Assembly (NCBI RefSeq): GCF_902686445.1
Contig: NC_062226.1
Span: 12,682,001 to 12,746,000, forward strand
Length of the DNA: 64,000 nt
Direction of reading: 5' to 3'
Origin: Sciurus carolinensis
Lineage: Eukaryota > Chordata > Mammalia > Rodentia > Sciuridae
Below, piece after piece: positions 1 to 36,640 of the stretch. Under the pieces are notes generated by a model, which saw nothing but the letters and a program-made list of their open reading frames with translations, was not told the origin of the DNA and made no database searches. Every line of letters starts with the position of its first letter. Within the stretch, counting starts at the first letter, position 1. The position numbers and the translations under genes are program-made.

Positions 1-457
1 TACTTAGTGAATAACTATTGTGTGCTAGGCCTGTGCTTGGCTACAATAGTACGCCAGAGGTTAAGCAGAATTTTTGCTTCTTGTCCTGTGATTTTGAACT
101 TTACTTGTTTAAAGGCCTTAGTTCTCAAGGAGGAATGATCCTATCAGGAAAGGCTCCATTGAATTGGAGGCTGAAAAAGCCACCTTGTGATTTCTGATGC
201 TTGAGCCATTGAAGCCACAAGCAAAGAACGGGGGGCGGAGGGTACTGCGCTGGCTGGAGTGACTACTCCTGATTGCCAGGGAAGCTGGGGTGCTGCTATG
301 CAGTTGGGAAAGGGGACACTCAGAGAGCCCGGGGGTTCTCCAGGGCGCCTGTTAGTGCTTCCACTGTCGATAGTAAAATTAATGAAAAAATAAGCCAACT
401 AACAACTTTTTTTGGCAGGACTAGTAAGGAATGAGATCCTTTAAGAATGATGGTTAG

Positions 458-530
458 TGGGTGGAGATACAGCACAGTTGGTGGAGTGTCTGCCTCGCAA
501 GCACATGGCCCTGGGTTCAATCCCCAGCAT
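458..530 (+). mobile_element. ID-type SINE
   Basis: tRNA-like A-box (TACAGCACAGTTGGTGGAG) and B-box (GGGTTCAATCCC) in the spacing of rodent ID elements. It is diverged and has lost its A tail. Confidence 0.75.
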
Positions 531-2544
531 GAAAGTTAGGGTCACCCTACCAGGAAAAAAGTCAGACGAGTTGAAACATCAGCTGGAGACGAAGAGAACA
601 TGGAAGGGGTAATGGAGGAAAGCATCAATAAATATTACTCACAGCCTGGTGACCAGTTACAGAAAGAGGACCGCAGCAACGATGTTTTTCTTCCTTGCTT
701 GCACCTGCGAGTAGAGCTCTACCTCTGCCTCTCTGTTGACCTACACGTTTGTTTTTGTTAACTTGTTTGTTCCTCTTTCCTCCTCATTATTTTGTAGGAG
801 TACTGGCGGTGGCTTGCAGGTTACAGAATATTCAGGCAGGACGGCCGAGGGGCAGTGTTGGTCCAGGATGGATACAGTGTCCACCGGGGCCTCTCTCTCA
901 TTTCCCCTTGCGGGTAGAGGTGCGGTATCTTCAGGGAGAGTGATTGCAACTTGTTGTACAAGAAGGCACAGAGAGCGGCTGCAGAGGGCGGTGTGGATGT
1001 GGGCTGGGCCAGGCGGAAGCCGCGCTGACCCCTCGTACTCTGCTCTGCTGTGCAGGGTCTTTGCCGACTGGCTCCTGCAGATGGTCAGAGGACTCACAGT
1101 CTTTTCTACTCTGCTTGCTCTTCGTGCCAGTGCCACTCAGGAGTATGGCATGTCACATCCAGTTTCCAGGTTTTTTGTTTAGTTTTGTTTTGTTTTTATC
1201 CTACACTCCCAGAATCAGCTTCATCCTTCTCTTTGGAGGCTCTGCTGGCCAGTGCACCTTCCTCAGAGGCCAGGCGTCCCAACTCCAGGGCCCCTCCTCA
1301 GAGCCCCCAGAGGTTCAGCCCCCGCCGGACAGTGCCCTCTTGGAGGTCTGGGCTGTGGTTCCTTGGGGTCCCTCTGTTGACCTTCCCCATCCTCCTACCC
1401 CAGGCTCTTGACGTTGGCCCTGGTCCTGGAGGCAGGAGCTCCTCCTGCAGCTCCTTTCTCTGTCACCTCAGTGTAGCCATTTGCCTTTTCAGTTCTCCAG
1501 TGGCCACTGAGCTGAGTTCCTGATATTCACTTCTTTCTGCTTTTCTGGCTGGTCCCTGACTGATACAAGTGGAAGCAAGACAGTCGGTCCCTTCTCATGT
1601 GGCTCTGATGGATATTAAGCAAATAACTGCAGAAATGAGTAGTTAATTACAGTTGAATACATGCTACCTGAGGAAAAGCACAAAGCCTTTCAGCATGTCA
1701 AAGTCCTGAGAAGCCTTCAGTAAATAACCTGGTCAGTACTGCTGGACATGATAACTCCTTAGCTCGTCTGACCAGGAAACCCCGCAGTGAGCCTGGGAGC
1801 ATTCAGCAGAATTGGTGCTCTACAGAGTAAGTAGTGCCCTGTGTTCATGGAGAAAGGAAAGTCATCAAAGAAACACGAGTCGGGACAGTCGGAGAGTGCA
1901 CATTCGCCTTGTTCCTACAGTAGCCCAGCCCCAGGATTCCAGTCACAGACCAGCCGACTGTTTGCTTTGCTCTTATGCCTTCCCCAAAGGCAACTTTCTG
2001 ATCATTATTGGCTGTCATTATTGGAGAGGATGCTGTCCACAACCAGTAAGGCCATTCTGGTCCATTTGGCAGTTTCTTTCTCATGACAGGGCAAAGTTTC
2101 TTGACCTGAGTCTCCAGAGAGACCATCCGCCCCTTAAGACTATATGCAAAATGTGCGTGTGAACACGTGTACTTGTGTGTATGCATGTGTGGCTTAGGAC
2201 CCACAGTTCCTGTTATTCCTAGTAGGACTGTGACTTCAGGAAAGGGATTAAACATTAGGGATCATTGCATTACAGAAAAATGTTCATGTTCTTATTGGGA
2301 CATCAGTCTCCTGTGCGTTAAGGCACCGTACATCAGTTCTTCTCAGGCGGATCAGCTTTGTGTTCACTTACTCAACGGAATTCTCCAGCTGGTTGAGGCC
2401 AAGAAGCCTTCCTGGACCACACAGCCTCGCTCCTCCCTCTGCCTGCGTCTGTGCTGTTCCCCTAACAGGAACCTGCGGTCAATTCCCAGTTAACCCCCAG
2501 GTCTCAACTTAGTTGTCATATCCTCGAAACCTCCTTCGACGTGC

Positions 2545-2800
2545 CAGCCTGGATCAGCTGTTCCTTTATCTGCTTCCACAGCATCCCTCCCATCTCTCTG
2601 GGATACCTATTCTCCCCCCTCCTACAGCCATAGTTTTCCTTTAGGTGGTGCTTATTCTATAACATAACCAACTGTTTGCAGTCCTTGTCTGCTGCCTGTT
2701 AGAATCGCAGCCCATGGGGAAAGGGATTTGTGTCTAGCTTTGCTGACCAAGCACAGTGTCTAGCACAGAGTAGGTGTCCATTAAATGCTGTTGAAGTAAC
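2545..2800 (+). mobile_element. L2 LINE 3' end fragment
   Basis: The tail holds the L2 hallmark of a cagcacagtgtctagcac core followed by a tag-gtg-tcc-attaaatg end. The upstream part is CT-rich, as in L2 3' ends. Confidence 0.55.
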
Positions 2801-2843
2801 GCGTGCACGAATGACGACTTCAGTCCTTTCGGTGCTGCACTCA

Positions 2844-13729
<10,886 letters not shown>

Positions 13730-13914
13730 GGCGCTCGCTTCTAGCCTCCAGCCGCTGGGATCCCAGCCACCGGGAACACCACCTCACTATGACAACCAGG
13801 AGGGGTGGGTAGGTCCCACGCGAAGCCCCGCCCCGTGCACGCGCCGGACTTCCTGGCATTGCGCACGCTCCGTCGCTCGCGGAGGAGCGCAGCAGTGCGC
13901 CTGCGTGCCGCGGG

Positions 13915-13926
13915 TGCGCATGCGCA
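13915..13926. promoter_or_regulatory. NRF1 binding site (perfect palindrome)
   Basis: TGCGCATGCGCA matches the NRF1 consensus YGCGCAYGCGCR in full. It lies 90 bp upstream of the NDUFA8 start codon, where the 5' UTR or core promoter is expected. Confidence 0.75.
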
Positions 13927-14015
13927 GGCTGGGCCACGGCGGTGTTAAGGGGAGTTCAAGGAGACGGGGGCGAAGCGGCTGAGGGCGCCTTGCCGGGGTC
14001 GCAGCTGCAGCCGTC

Positions 14016-27956
<13,941 letters not shown>

Positions 27957-28142
27957 AGATGGGTCAAGGGCCCATGCTCAGTCACACGCCCAGGCAACTG
28001 GAGAAAACGCCCATGCGGTTTGCATCAACCGATAGTGTGTCCTTTCCTGGATCACAAACATTAACAAAAAAACTAATTTATGTGACTTGGCAGTTATTCT
28101 ATACCATTTCCTGTCCATTAAAAATTTTAAAGGAAACAGTTG
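27957..28142 (+). terminator. NDUFA8: NDUFA8 3' UTR and poly(A) signal
   Basis: A short 3' UTR follows the stop codon. ATTAAA at 28117-28122 is the best poly(A) signal, with a T/GT-rich stretch about 25-50 bases further on. Cleavage near 28140 is inferred. Confidence 0.7.
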
Positions 28143-29600
28143 TATTTTATTATGTTTTATGTAACCTTTTGGCCTTTAAGGATGACTTCCCCCTTGCTCT
28201 TTCTTCTTATGATCCTGCCTGTTCCCCTGGCTTTGCTTTAAGTGGCACTCTGCAGTGTGGCAGAGGAGCCACGCTGAGTCCTAAAGAAGTGAGTACGAGG
28301 ACTGCCTTTGTTACCTGAGACAGCTCCTTGTGTTCACGTGTTTTGAAGTCTCACCTCTTTGTGACCATTTCAAGCAAATAGATTTCTGAAGAGGTCATTC
28401 AAGGGAAGCATCCAGGAGGTTGTGAAGAAGCATTGGAGCCTTGTGACTCAGGGTGCGGGAGGGGCTCCTGGCTGGGACTTAGGCCTTCTTGCTCAAAGTT
28501 TCTTAAAGAACCTAACTTCCACCATTTCCCCTTGATATCCCATCCTCAGGCATTATAACCCAGATGTTTCTCCTGATAGACGAGGGAGGTGGGGGCTGTG
28601 CTCCCAGCTCCAAAGCCAGGAAGTCAGGAGGTCTGAGTGTCAATTCCAACCTTGGGTGTGTTCCTTAACCTCTGTGAGAGGTTGAGTTTGAGGACAAACT
28701 AAAGGGCATATGCTTATCTACCTCCTGGGCAGGTTAGAGTCAGAAGTGTTTATAAAGCTCTGGTTCAAAGCACTATTATGCACATCCCCCCTTCAATTCC
28801 TTTTTCACTACTAGGCTATTTCCTCTTCATCTGACTGGGCCACTCTGCACAACCCTGCTTGTGAATACAAATTGCGTAAGTCATCTCAACTCTGGGCCTT
28901 GGTTTCTCCTTTGCAGAACTGGGAAAAGTAAAGTAGTTGGACAAGTGTCTTTCTTAAGGCTTCCAGCTCATCCCAGATTCTCTGAAGTGGGGAGGTTGCC
29001 GTGAGGCATTAGATGAGGTATATGATCTGTTACCTAAAGTGTTTGGGAACAGTTGTTCAAAGGAAAAGCATGGCGTGACCGCCCCTTTCCCCACCACTGC
29101 CGACCCCTCATGTGGAAGGACTCGTTGTGCAAAAGTTCCTTGCCAGCTGCCTTTGCCTCAGATGCTCCAACCTAAGAGGAAGAATAGGTTTTTGCATTTT
29201 CAGAACAGCAGAGGCAAAGTCTGTTAACCCCTTGGTGGCCATGTAATTGGAAGTCAACTCTGAAGAGTAGAGTATGCATAGGGCTACAGACCGGCATTCA
29301 TATGACACTTGAAGCCACATGTTGCTTCCTAGCTTCTTTCTGTGGAGGAAGCTGAGTCTTGCATAAATAAACACTTAGTGAGTGTTGTGCATTGTGCCAA
29401 GGGCTTTACATCTGTCTTCTTCATGCTCAAAGGTCCTTTGAAAGAGATACTATTAAATGTCAAGCCCATTTCACAAACGAAGGAACTAAAACTTAGGGAG
29501 GGGTTAAGAAGCCCTGGCTTGGTGCATGAGAAGTGGTTGATGGAGGATGCTAGTGAAGATGGTCTGGTTCCAACAGCCGCACTGTCCTTCATTCAGAACC
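28143..29600. other. Downstream flank of NDUFA8
   Basis: No gene seen. A weak MIR-like stretch is at about 28.62-28.75 kb and a clearer reverse MIR at 29365-29515 (gtgagtgttgtgcattgtgc, gggctttacatctgtcttct). The rest is unassigned. Confidence 0.6.
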
Positions 29601-29605
29601 ATCAG

Positions 29606-30125
29606 TAGTTCTCAGCTGTGGACGCACATTAGAATCACTTGAGATACTGATGTCGGGATCCCATCCCTAGTGATGCTGATTTAATTGGTCTGGGCATGGG
29701 GTTTTTGAAAGTTCCCAGGCTGTTCTTATGTGAAACCAAGGTGGAGGACTGTGGACTGATTTTATCCATGAAGAAGCATGCTAGTAGTAGGTAGTAAACT
29801 AAACTGAGATTTAAACCAAGTTACAGCTGATTCTAAAGCCTATCTATTTTTTTTTTTTTTTTTGATAGTACCAGGGATTGAACCCAGGGACTGCTCTACC
29901 ACTGAGCTACATCCCCAGCTCTTCAGGGTCTTGCTTAGTTGCTGAGGCTGGCCTTGAATTCAATCCTCCTGCCTCAGCCTCCTGAGTCACTGGGATTACA
30001 GGTTTATGCCACCGTGTTTAGCTGTCTATTCCTTTACTATAAACTGGCACATATGAATCACTGGGGATCTTATTAAAATGATTCTATTCAGTAGGTCTGG
30101 AGTGGAACCTGAGATTCCTAATAAA
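29606..30125. mobile_element. MER5-like hAT DNA transposon fossil, split by a SINE
   Basis: Left part cagctgtggacgcacattag, then gatactgatgtcgggatccc and gctgatttaattggtctggg. After the SINE a further MER5-like part reads acatatgaatcactggggat. The palindromic ends are diverged. Confidence 0.6.
29851..30023 (-). mobile_element. B1-dID composite SINE
   Basis: T-rich tail, reverse ID head (taccagggattgaacccagg, gagctacatccccagctctt), and B1 body ending in tttatgccaccgtgtttagc. Confidence 0.85.
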
Positions 30126-30689
30126 GATCCTGTTGGTGCTATTGCTGCTGGCTTGTCAACCACACATTGGGTAACAAGGGAATAAACCTTACTGTCTTTT
30201 CAAGTGCAGGAATCTATGTCTGACTAATTTACCCACTGCAGTGTGCAACACTGGTCACTCCCCAAATGTTAATTCACCTCTTTAGAATCAGAGCAACAAG
30301 TTCTGAACTGTTAATGGTTTCAAATTCAATTGTAGGATGTTTTAACTTTTGCCCAAGTTGGATAGGAGTTCTTGTCTCCCCCGCCCCCCCAATCTTGCTT
30401 TGAATTCTTTGAACAAAGAAACTTACTTTTGGCTTTCCTGTACTCTTGATGGAATTACAGGACATCACAGCCTTCTAGGACAGGAGTTTCTAAGCAATTA
30501 AAGATAATAATTTCTTAAATCTCCCACAAGAAAATGCGTGTTTCAATTTCAGTAGGTAAAAGGTCACACAACGATTTGAAAGCAGTTAGAGTGAAGGATC
30601 GCTGAGCAGGGCTTCAAATAATAGTCAGAAAATCTTCTTACTGGTTTTGGCTTAACAATAATGAGACTGATTCCTTACATTCCCAAAGG

Positions 30690-31340
30690 AAATTTATCTG
30701 TCCCCTTTCCTCTGCCAAGCCCATTCCTGTCTTCCCTATCTGGGTTCATGGGGTCTCCATCCTCCCAGTGTCAAAACACAAGATGCATCTTTGGCTCCTT
30801 CTGCTCGCTCCTCTCCCACCTCCAATCCAGCACCAAGTCCTGTTGAATTTCTTCTATAATCTCTCACATTTGCTACTTCCTCTTTTATCTCACTGTCACT
30901 GTCCCAGGCTGTTTTTGTTCCCCTTGTCTGGATTATTAAATCGACTTCCGAAATCATCTCCTACAGCCATCTTCCCCCCCCCAGGCCATCCTTGAATTTA
31001 CTTCCTGTGCTGGCTGCTCAAAAACCTTCAGTAACTCCCAAATGCAAACTAACTAAAACTAAATCCTTACCAGCATTCTGTCACTCCACAATCTGACCCT
31101 AACCTAGCCCATTTCTTCCACTCTACTCTTACTTTTCCTTATCATGTACCCTACATTTCACAAAATGCCCTTCCTTGATTGTTTTCCAATTTCTAAATCT
31201 CCACCCCTGCTATCCATTGCTAGGAAACAATCCTTCCCCCATTTCTGCCTCTTGAGCCTCTACCCATCCCTCAAGGCAAACCCTAGCGCTGTCTTCCCCA
31301 GGAAGCATCCCCTTTCTACAGCCAGAAGTGGTCTTTCCTG
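30690..31340 (+). mobile_element. L2 LINE, long 3' segment
   Basis: cttcagtaactcccaaatgc, cactccacaatctgacccta and caaggcaaaccctagcgctg follow the L2 order. It is C/T-rich throughout. Confidence 0.65.
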
Positions 31341-31377
31341 CCCCTTTTTTTCCCATGACACAATATGGTGTGATGAC

Positions 31378-31565
31378 TGAACACACAGGGTTTTGGAGTT
31401 GAGATGTCTGGATTTGAATCTAGGCTCTGTCATTTAATAGCTGTATGACCCTAGGTGAGTTACTTATCCTTATTTTCCTCTTCTATAAAAAAGGGATGGG
31501 GAACACCTACCTTCTGGTACAGCTATGAGTATTTAATGAGATATACATAAAAGGAGCACTACAGT
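31378..31565 (+). mobile_element. MIR SINE, nearly full length
   Basis: Forward MIR: tggatttgaatctaggctct, gctgtatgaccctaggtgag and gtatttaatgagatatacat in order. Confidence 0.78.
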
Positions 31566-32104
31566 ACGGATAAGGGGCAGCATCATTGTCATGCTCTGAG
31601 CACGTGACATGAGTGTACTGGAAATGTACACTCCCCCGGTCTCAGTAGTGCAAGAGCTGGACTTTTATTTTACATTCTATATCCTCATGCCTACTACATG
31701 ATAGACATGCAGGAAATGATTATCTGTCCACCAAGTTCATCTTTCCAAAGAACTTGCAACCCCCTTCCTGCTACAAAACCACAAGTGAACAAATTCCTTC
31801 TATGTAGAGATAGGAGAAACTCTTTGAGGTTAAATGTGCAACTTCATAGGTATCAAATCCTAACTGAATTGCTTTGGGCATAATAAAAGATGTATCATTA
31901 TTCCCTGAAATATCATAATGTACTTGGACTTTTAAAAGCTGCTTCTATTACATAGGAAGCCTCAGTTTGGGGTCATGATGTCTTTGTGGGTCTAGATCCT
32001 TTGTATATGTGTCCCAAGTAATTTGTTTTAATAGCTATTTTAATTTACAAGTATATGGTAGCTCTGGGAAACAAATGGTTCCACTGGCCACACTCTTGTC
32101 CTTC

Positions 32105-32215
32105 AAGGTCATCAGGTTCTTAGCCTTGAGTACACATTGGAATCAACCTGAGAAGGTTGAAATACGTCTGCATCCCACCTGCAGAGATTTAATTGGTCTG
32201 GGGTGTGTCTTGGAC
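32105..32215. mobile_element. MER5-like hAT fossil
   Basis: gttcttagccttgagtacac, attggaatcaacctgagaag and gagatttaattggtctgggg, matching the MER5 end and core. Confidence 0.55.
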
Positions 32216-32339
32216 ATACAGATTTTATAATAAATGATATCCCTCTTGCTCATTTATATGCATATATATTTTGCTGGGTGGGAGAAAAGGGGGTGTAGCT
32301 GTAGCTAGAATCCTGGAAAGATGTTAATCAATTAGATAA

Positions 32340-32720
32340 TAAATTCAACCAATATTTTACAGTGTGCTATGTGCTAGTTGCCACCTAGGCATGATCAATG
32401 AGCAAGACAGATGGGCCCTGCAGCCACAGAGTTTCTATCCCAATGATGGAGTCAACAAACAGGTAAATGCAGAAGCAAGATTCTTTTGGGTTGTAATAAG
32501 TTCTGAGAAGAAACTCAATGAGGTCAACATGATAGTGAGTAGCTGGGGGCAAGGGTTTGTTTAGGAAGAGAAGCCACAGAAGGGCTCTTGGAGGAAGTGG
32601 TGTTTTAAAAGGAGATGATGGAAGAGTGTCCCAGGCAGAGGGAACAGCAGAAGCAAACCCTGAGGCAGGAACAGAGAGAAAGGCCCTCTGCCTGGAGTGT
32701 GGATCTGTGTGCAGGAGCCC
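32340..32720 (+). repeat. Unnamed multi-copy mammalian repeat
   Basis: gagcaagacagatgggccct, cagtttctatcccaa-like, aaacaggtaaatgcagaagc, gtgtcccaggcagagggaac and aaaccctgaggcaggaacag. The same family fits 9.59-9.85 kb and 5.28-5.41 kb. I cannot name it. Confidence 0.5.
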
Positions 32721-33307
32721 AGTGCAGGTTGAAGCTTATTCATCTCTGCCTTTATCCTGATGGGGACATTTCCTTCCCAAAGAGTCTGCACAGTCGGCTG
32801 GACAAAGTCCAGATTCGTATGACAGCCAGTATCCCCAGAGTCTGACTCAGAACTCCCCAGCTTCATCTCCTACCATGGTCCCCCACAATCCATCCACCTG
32901 AGGCGTCATCACCCAGAAGGTCTCCCCCCACTTCTCCAGGAGGCAGCTTGAATTTGGTGTCTTTCGTGAAGCGTCCCTCCTCCCCCGCCCCAGGGGAATC
33001 CCATCTTCCTTCTGTTCTGGGGTGTCTCGCAGGTCACCGCACTGCTCTGCTTCTTAGGAGCAAGCACTGCATGTCGTTGGCATGTCTCCTGCCTCAGGTA
33101 CAATGGCCCACACAAGTCAGCCTTGCTAACTACCTGCTGGATGAACGCTGCACTGCCTCTCCTCTCCAGAGTTAGCCTAGGAGCTGTGAAGCATGTCTTG
33201 CTCTGTGCAGCGTAAACACAGAGGGTTGGGGTGGGGTCGGGATTCTATCTTAATGATTAATACTTTTGGATAAAAAAGGGAATCCTCAGGCTTTTTGTTT
33301 TTATTTT

Positions 33308-33331
33308 GGTTTAAAAAAAAAAAAAAAAAAA
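33308..33331. repeat. Poly(A) tract
   Basis: An uninterrupted run of about 19 A with no SINE body next to it. Confidence 0.9.
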
Positions 33332-33349
33332 GCCCAGAAATCCCTGTCG

Positions 33350-33660
33350 CAGTCTCAGTAAAACCGCTGTCTGTGAACTGAAGGGAGGATGCATAAAAGG
33401 TCAGATTAGGCTATGGTAATAAGAAATATAATTGCATGCTGGTATTCCTTTAATTTGAGGGTTGAATGCAAATTAAGCAGACATGCCCTTTCTAGAAGCC
33501 TTGTTTTAATCAATTCTGCTGCTCTGATGGAAGAGTTGATGCTAAAAAGAAAATGATAAAACATTCCTTTCACTTGCCATCCCAAACTGAGGTATTATGT
33601 GATATGATAGTTTGATTTAAGGGCTTATTTATTTATTTATCTGATTGTCGAACATGCAGC
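33350..33660. promoter_or_regulatory. Candidate noncoding regulatory element, AT-rich
   Basis: Non-repeat AT-rich sequence. It has an octamer ATGCAAAT at 33466-33473 overlapping AATTAA, TAATTG at 33429-33434, and several further homeodomain-like TTTAATT/TTAATC sites. It shows no coding frame and no known transposon wording. Whether it is conserved is not known from one sequence. Confidence 0.35.
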
Positions 33661-33947
33661 ACCTCATGTTGCTGTGGGGACTCCCAAGGGTCCGAAGTTC
33701 CCAGGGGTGAACTCAGACCAAAGAACTTCAAGAAAACCCTTGAGCAATTTTTCTCCCATATCATTGCAATGGGCAGCTGGGCAAAGAGGAAGAGGAGGCT
33801 GGGATACTTTGCCCAGTTCTGTCTATGACTTTGTTATGTGGCCCTGACAAGTCACCGTTTTATTTGAGTCAGTTTCTTTAAGCTGTGTAGTGTAGGACTG
33901 GACCAAGATGACATCTGGGCTCTTTTCCATGTCAAAAATTACTACAA

Positions 33948-34032
33948 GCCAAGGTAGGGTCACACATCTGTGGCCCTAGCTACTTGGGAGGCTGAGGCAG
34001 GAGTATTGTGAGTTCAAGGCCAGACTAACCAC
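33948..34032 (+). mobile_element. B1-type SINE fragment
   Basis: ccctagctacttgggaggct, gaggcaggagtattgtgagt and tcaaggccagactaac are the B1 core. It lacks an ID half. Confidence 0.75.
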
Positions 34033-34639
34033 ACAAATGTTGAGAGAACTTGTCAACTTATTGGGAGAAACAGTGGGGTTTTGTGAAGATTTTCTTGAAA
34101 TAGATCTAATCACCTGGGTATTTCATTTTAGAAATTTCATTAAAATAAGAAGGACATTTGGGGTCTCTGTTTTAAATAGATCACCCACACTTGACATTTG
34201 AAGAATGAAGTATGGAAAAGATTCAGAGATTTCATCATTCATTTTCCTCATTAGAAATTTTTTCATTAAGTTCGTTGTTTGAGACTGAGTTGGTTTAGAG
34301 GATTATTATGAAGCCTTTGGCTTTAAAAAGTAACAGAGAAGCAATTAACTGCTTCTAATTGAACCAACTTTGGTATGAATCCCCCCATCCTCTTGCACTC
34401 AGGATGGCTGAAACAGGGAGGGCTGGATTGGGGAGATTAGTCTCTTGGAGTGGGGAGCAGCAGGTGGGATGCTAGAGGGATCCAGGCATGGGGAGCTGAG
34501 AGGGCAGGCATGGGATCAGAAACCTGAGACGGAACTGAATCAGAAAGTGGTTGGCAGATAAACACCCTAACAAGAATATCTCCAGGTTGTGAACAGGCAG
34601 TTTACTGAAGAGAATATCAGAGTGGCCAATAAATATGTG

Positions 34640-35045
34640 AAAAGATGGCTCCCCTCACTGGTGTTCAGAAAAATGCAAATTAAAAACAATGAGATGCCAT
34701 TTTATTTGTTCAGCAAAAATGCAAAAACTTGAGAATATCGAGTATTGACCCAGATAAGGAGCAACGAGTTCTCTCCTCTCCTGCTGGTAGGAGTGTAAAT
34801 TGATACAGTGATGCATTATGTTTGGAGGACAATTTGCTGCATCTATCAAAATATGTGTGTAAAAGTTTATATTGTAGAAGTACTGATTTAAGTACTATAG
34901 GGTATACAAGGGATTCACTGAAGCATTACTGGTAAAAAATGAGAGGGAGATACCAAGTGTCCATCGGTAGCAGAACAGATGAATGGGTTGCCTTACAACT
35001 GTACAGTGTGACCTCAAGCAGCCTTGAAAGAATTGAAGCACCTCT
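34640..35045 (+). mobile_element. L1M LINE fragment
   Basis: Forward L1 ORF2 3' wording, diverged: gaaaaatgcaaattaaaaac, aatgagatgccattttattt, gctggtaggagtgtaaattg, gtgtccatcggtagcagaac. No intact frame. Confidence 0.7.
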
Positions 35046-35159
35046 ATGTTGATACCGGAACTTTCTATGTGATATGGCTCCCTTGTATCTCAAATGACAT
35101 GGAGAGTGTTTGTGCCATTCTATTACCCCTTCTTGACCTGAGCTTCTCAAGGTAGGAAC

Positions 35160-35525
35160 AGTATGTGTTCTCTTTCTAGCAGAAGCAGAATTGAAACCCA
35201 GGCCTGATTGGTTCTAAAACCTCTGCTCTGAGTTGTCACGTAGGAGTTGGTGATCTGGACACCTGGTGATGGGTGTGTGCGGAGGAACAGGAGAGCACAG
35301 TGACTCACCCAAGGCCACACAGCTCAAGCTTCTTTGGCAAACACAGTTAAAATGGCAGCTCTGCCTGGTGACTAATGATGGTTTTGTCCCCTCTGGGACT
35401 TGAGAAACACATTTCACTTCTCTGAGATTTAGTTTCATCTTCTGAGAAATATGAATAGCAACAAGACTTCCCTTCTGGGTGGTTTAGTTGATGCAGAAAC
35501 AAGCTGATTGAGCGTTGCCTGGTAC
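35160..35525. other. MIR-like remnants
   Basis: A reverse piece (gaaacccaggcctgattggt... ccaaggccacacagctcaag) and a forward piece (ggcagctctgcctggtgact, acttctctgagatttagttt) suggest one or two old MIR copies. Confidence 0.45.
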
Positions 35526-35699
35526 CAAGTAGACACGTTGTCAGTGAACTCCGTCAGGGTGACAGGTGCACCAGGCAGTGGGGTTATGAGACAAGCTGGA
35601 CAGGCAGTGGAGCTGCGATTTTCCAGGGACGGGGGAGCCGGGCTGACAGAACACAATGCTCCAGCCACAGACCGCCTGAATGGAGGCCCCCAGCACGGT

Positions 35700-35790
35700 G
35701 TTCCCTGTGAGTCAGCATTGGGCTAATTGGCAGACAATGGCGTTAATGAAAAGGCCATGTTTCTTGACAAAAGCATCCACCCAGCTCCCA
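35700..35790. promoter_or_regulatory. Candidate regulatory motif cluster
   Basis: In about 45 bases: TGAGTCAGCA (NF-E2/MAF-type, 35708-35717), TAATTG (35724-35729), ACAATGG (SOX-type, 35734-35740) and GTTAATGA (homeodomain, 35742-35749). No repeat or reading frame explains it. Confidence 0.3.
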
Positions 35791-36240
35791 AGCCTGGGGA
35801 CAGCTTGAACCACTTGTGCAGATCCCTCATCTGGGGAGGATTCCAGTCTGTTGGCGAACTGGAAACACAGTCTCCAGCAGGGTGTGGGCCCCGACTTGCT
35901 GGCAAGTCCAGTGTCAGAAATCGGAGGACTGGACTAACTGCTGGAGCAGCAGCAGAGGAGGCCCTTAGAGGCCAGTAAATTCTCTTTACTTCCCAGGTGG
36001 GGAAACTGAGGCCCAATGATGGGAAAGGCTCAGGTAGTCGTGAGATTAGGACTGAGCCTAGACTTCCACCGCTGCCACCCTGGGCAACCTGTGGAACTGC
36101 ATGTAGATATTCCAAAGATGTGCCGAGCTGGATGCGTGGACAAGTAAGAGGTGTAGGGCTGGGAGGAGGCAGGGGAGGATGTGAGCAAAGACGTGCGCGT
36201 GGGATCGTGGAGGCCCAGGGTGGAAACGGCACCTATGGGT

Positions 36241-36437
36241 GACTCTCTTTATTTATTTATTTGCAGTACTGGGGATTGAGTCCAGGGTGCTGTACCACTG
36301 AGACACATTCCCAGCCCTTTTATTTTTTATGTTGAGACAGGGTCTCGCTAAGTCGCTGAGGTCTGCCTTGAACTTGTGATCCTCTTGCCTCAGCCTCCCG
36401 AGTCGCTGTGATCACAGGTATGTGCCACCCTGGCTGT
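36241..36437 (-). mobile_element. B1-dID composite SINE
   Basis: Reverse ID head (agtactggggattgagtcca), B1 body, and end tatgtgccaccctggct. gggtgact(g)ctcttt at 36237 and about 36438 is the target-site duplication. Confidence 0.88.
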
Positions 36438-36439
36438 GG

Positions 36440-36640
36440 GTGACTGCTCTTTGCTAAGCATCACATCAAGTGGTTTTCACGTATCGATCCATTTATTTCT
36501 CACAATGATGCCTGACATAGATATATTCTTGTTATTCTCATTTTATAGGTGGAGAAACTGGAACTCAAAAGGCTTTGTCACTGTCCCAGACCACATGGCC
36601 ATTAAGTGACAAAACTGAGTTTTAAACCCAATTTTGTAAG
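36440..36640 (-). mobile_element. MIR SINE
   Basis: Reverse MIR: tttgctaagcatcacatcaa, ctcattttataggtggagaa, ccacatggccattaagtgac. Confidence 0.7.
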
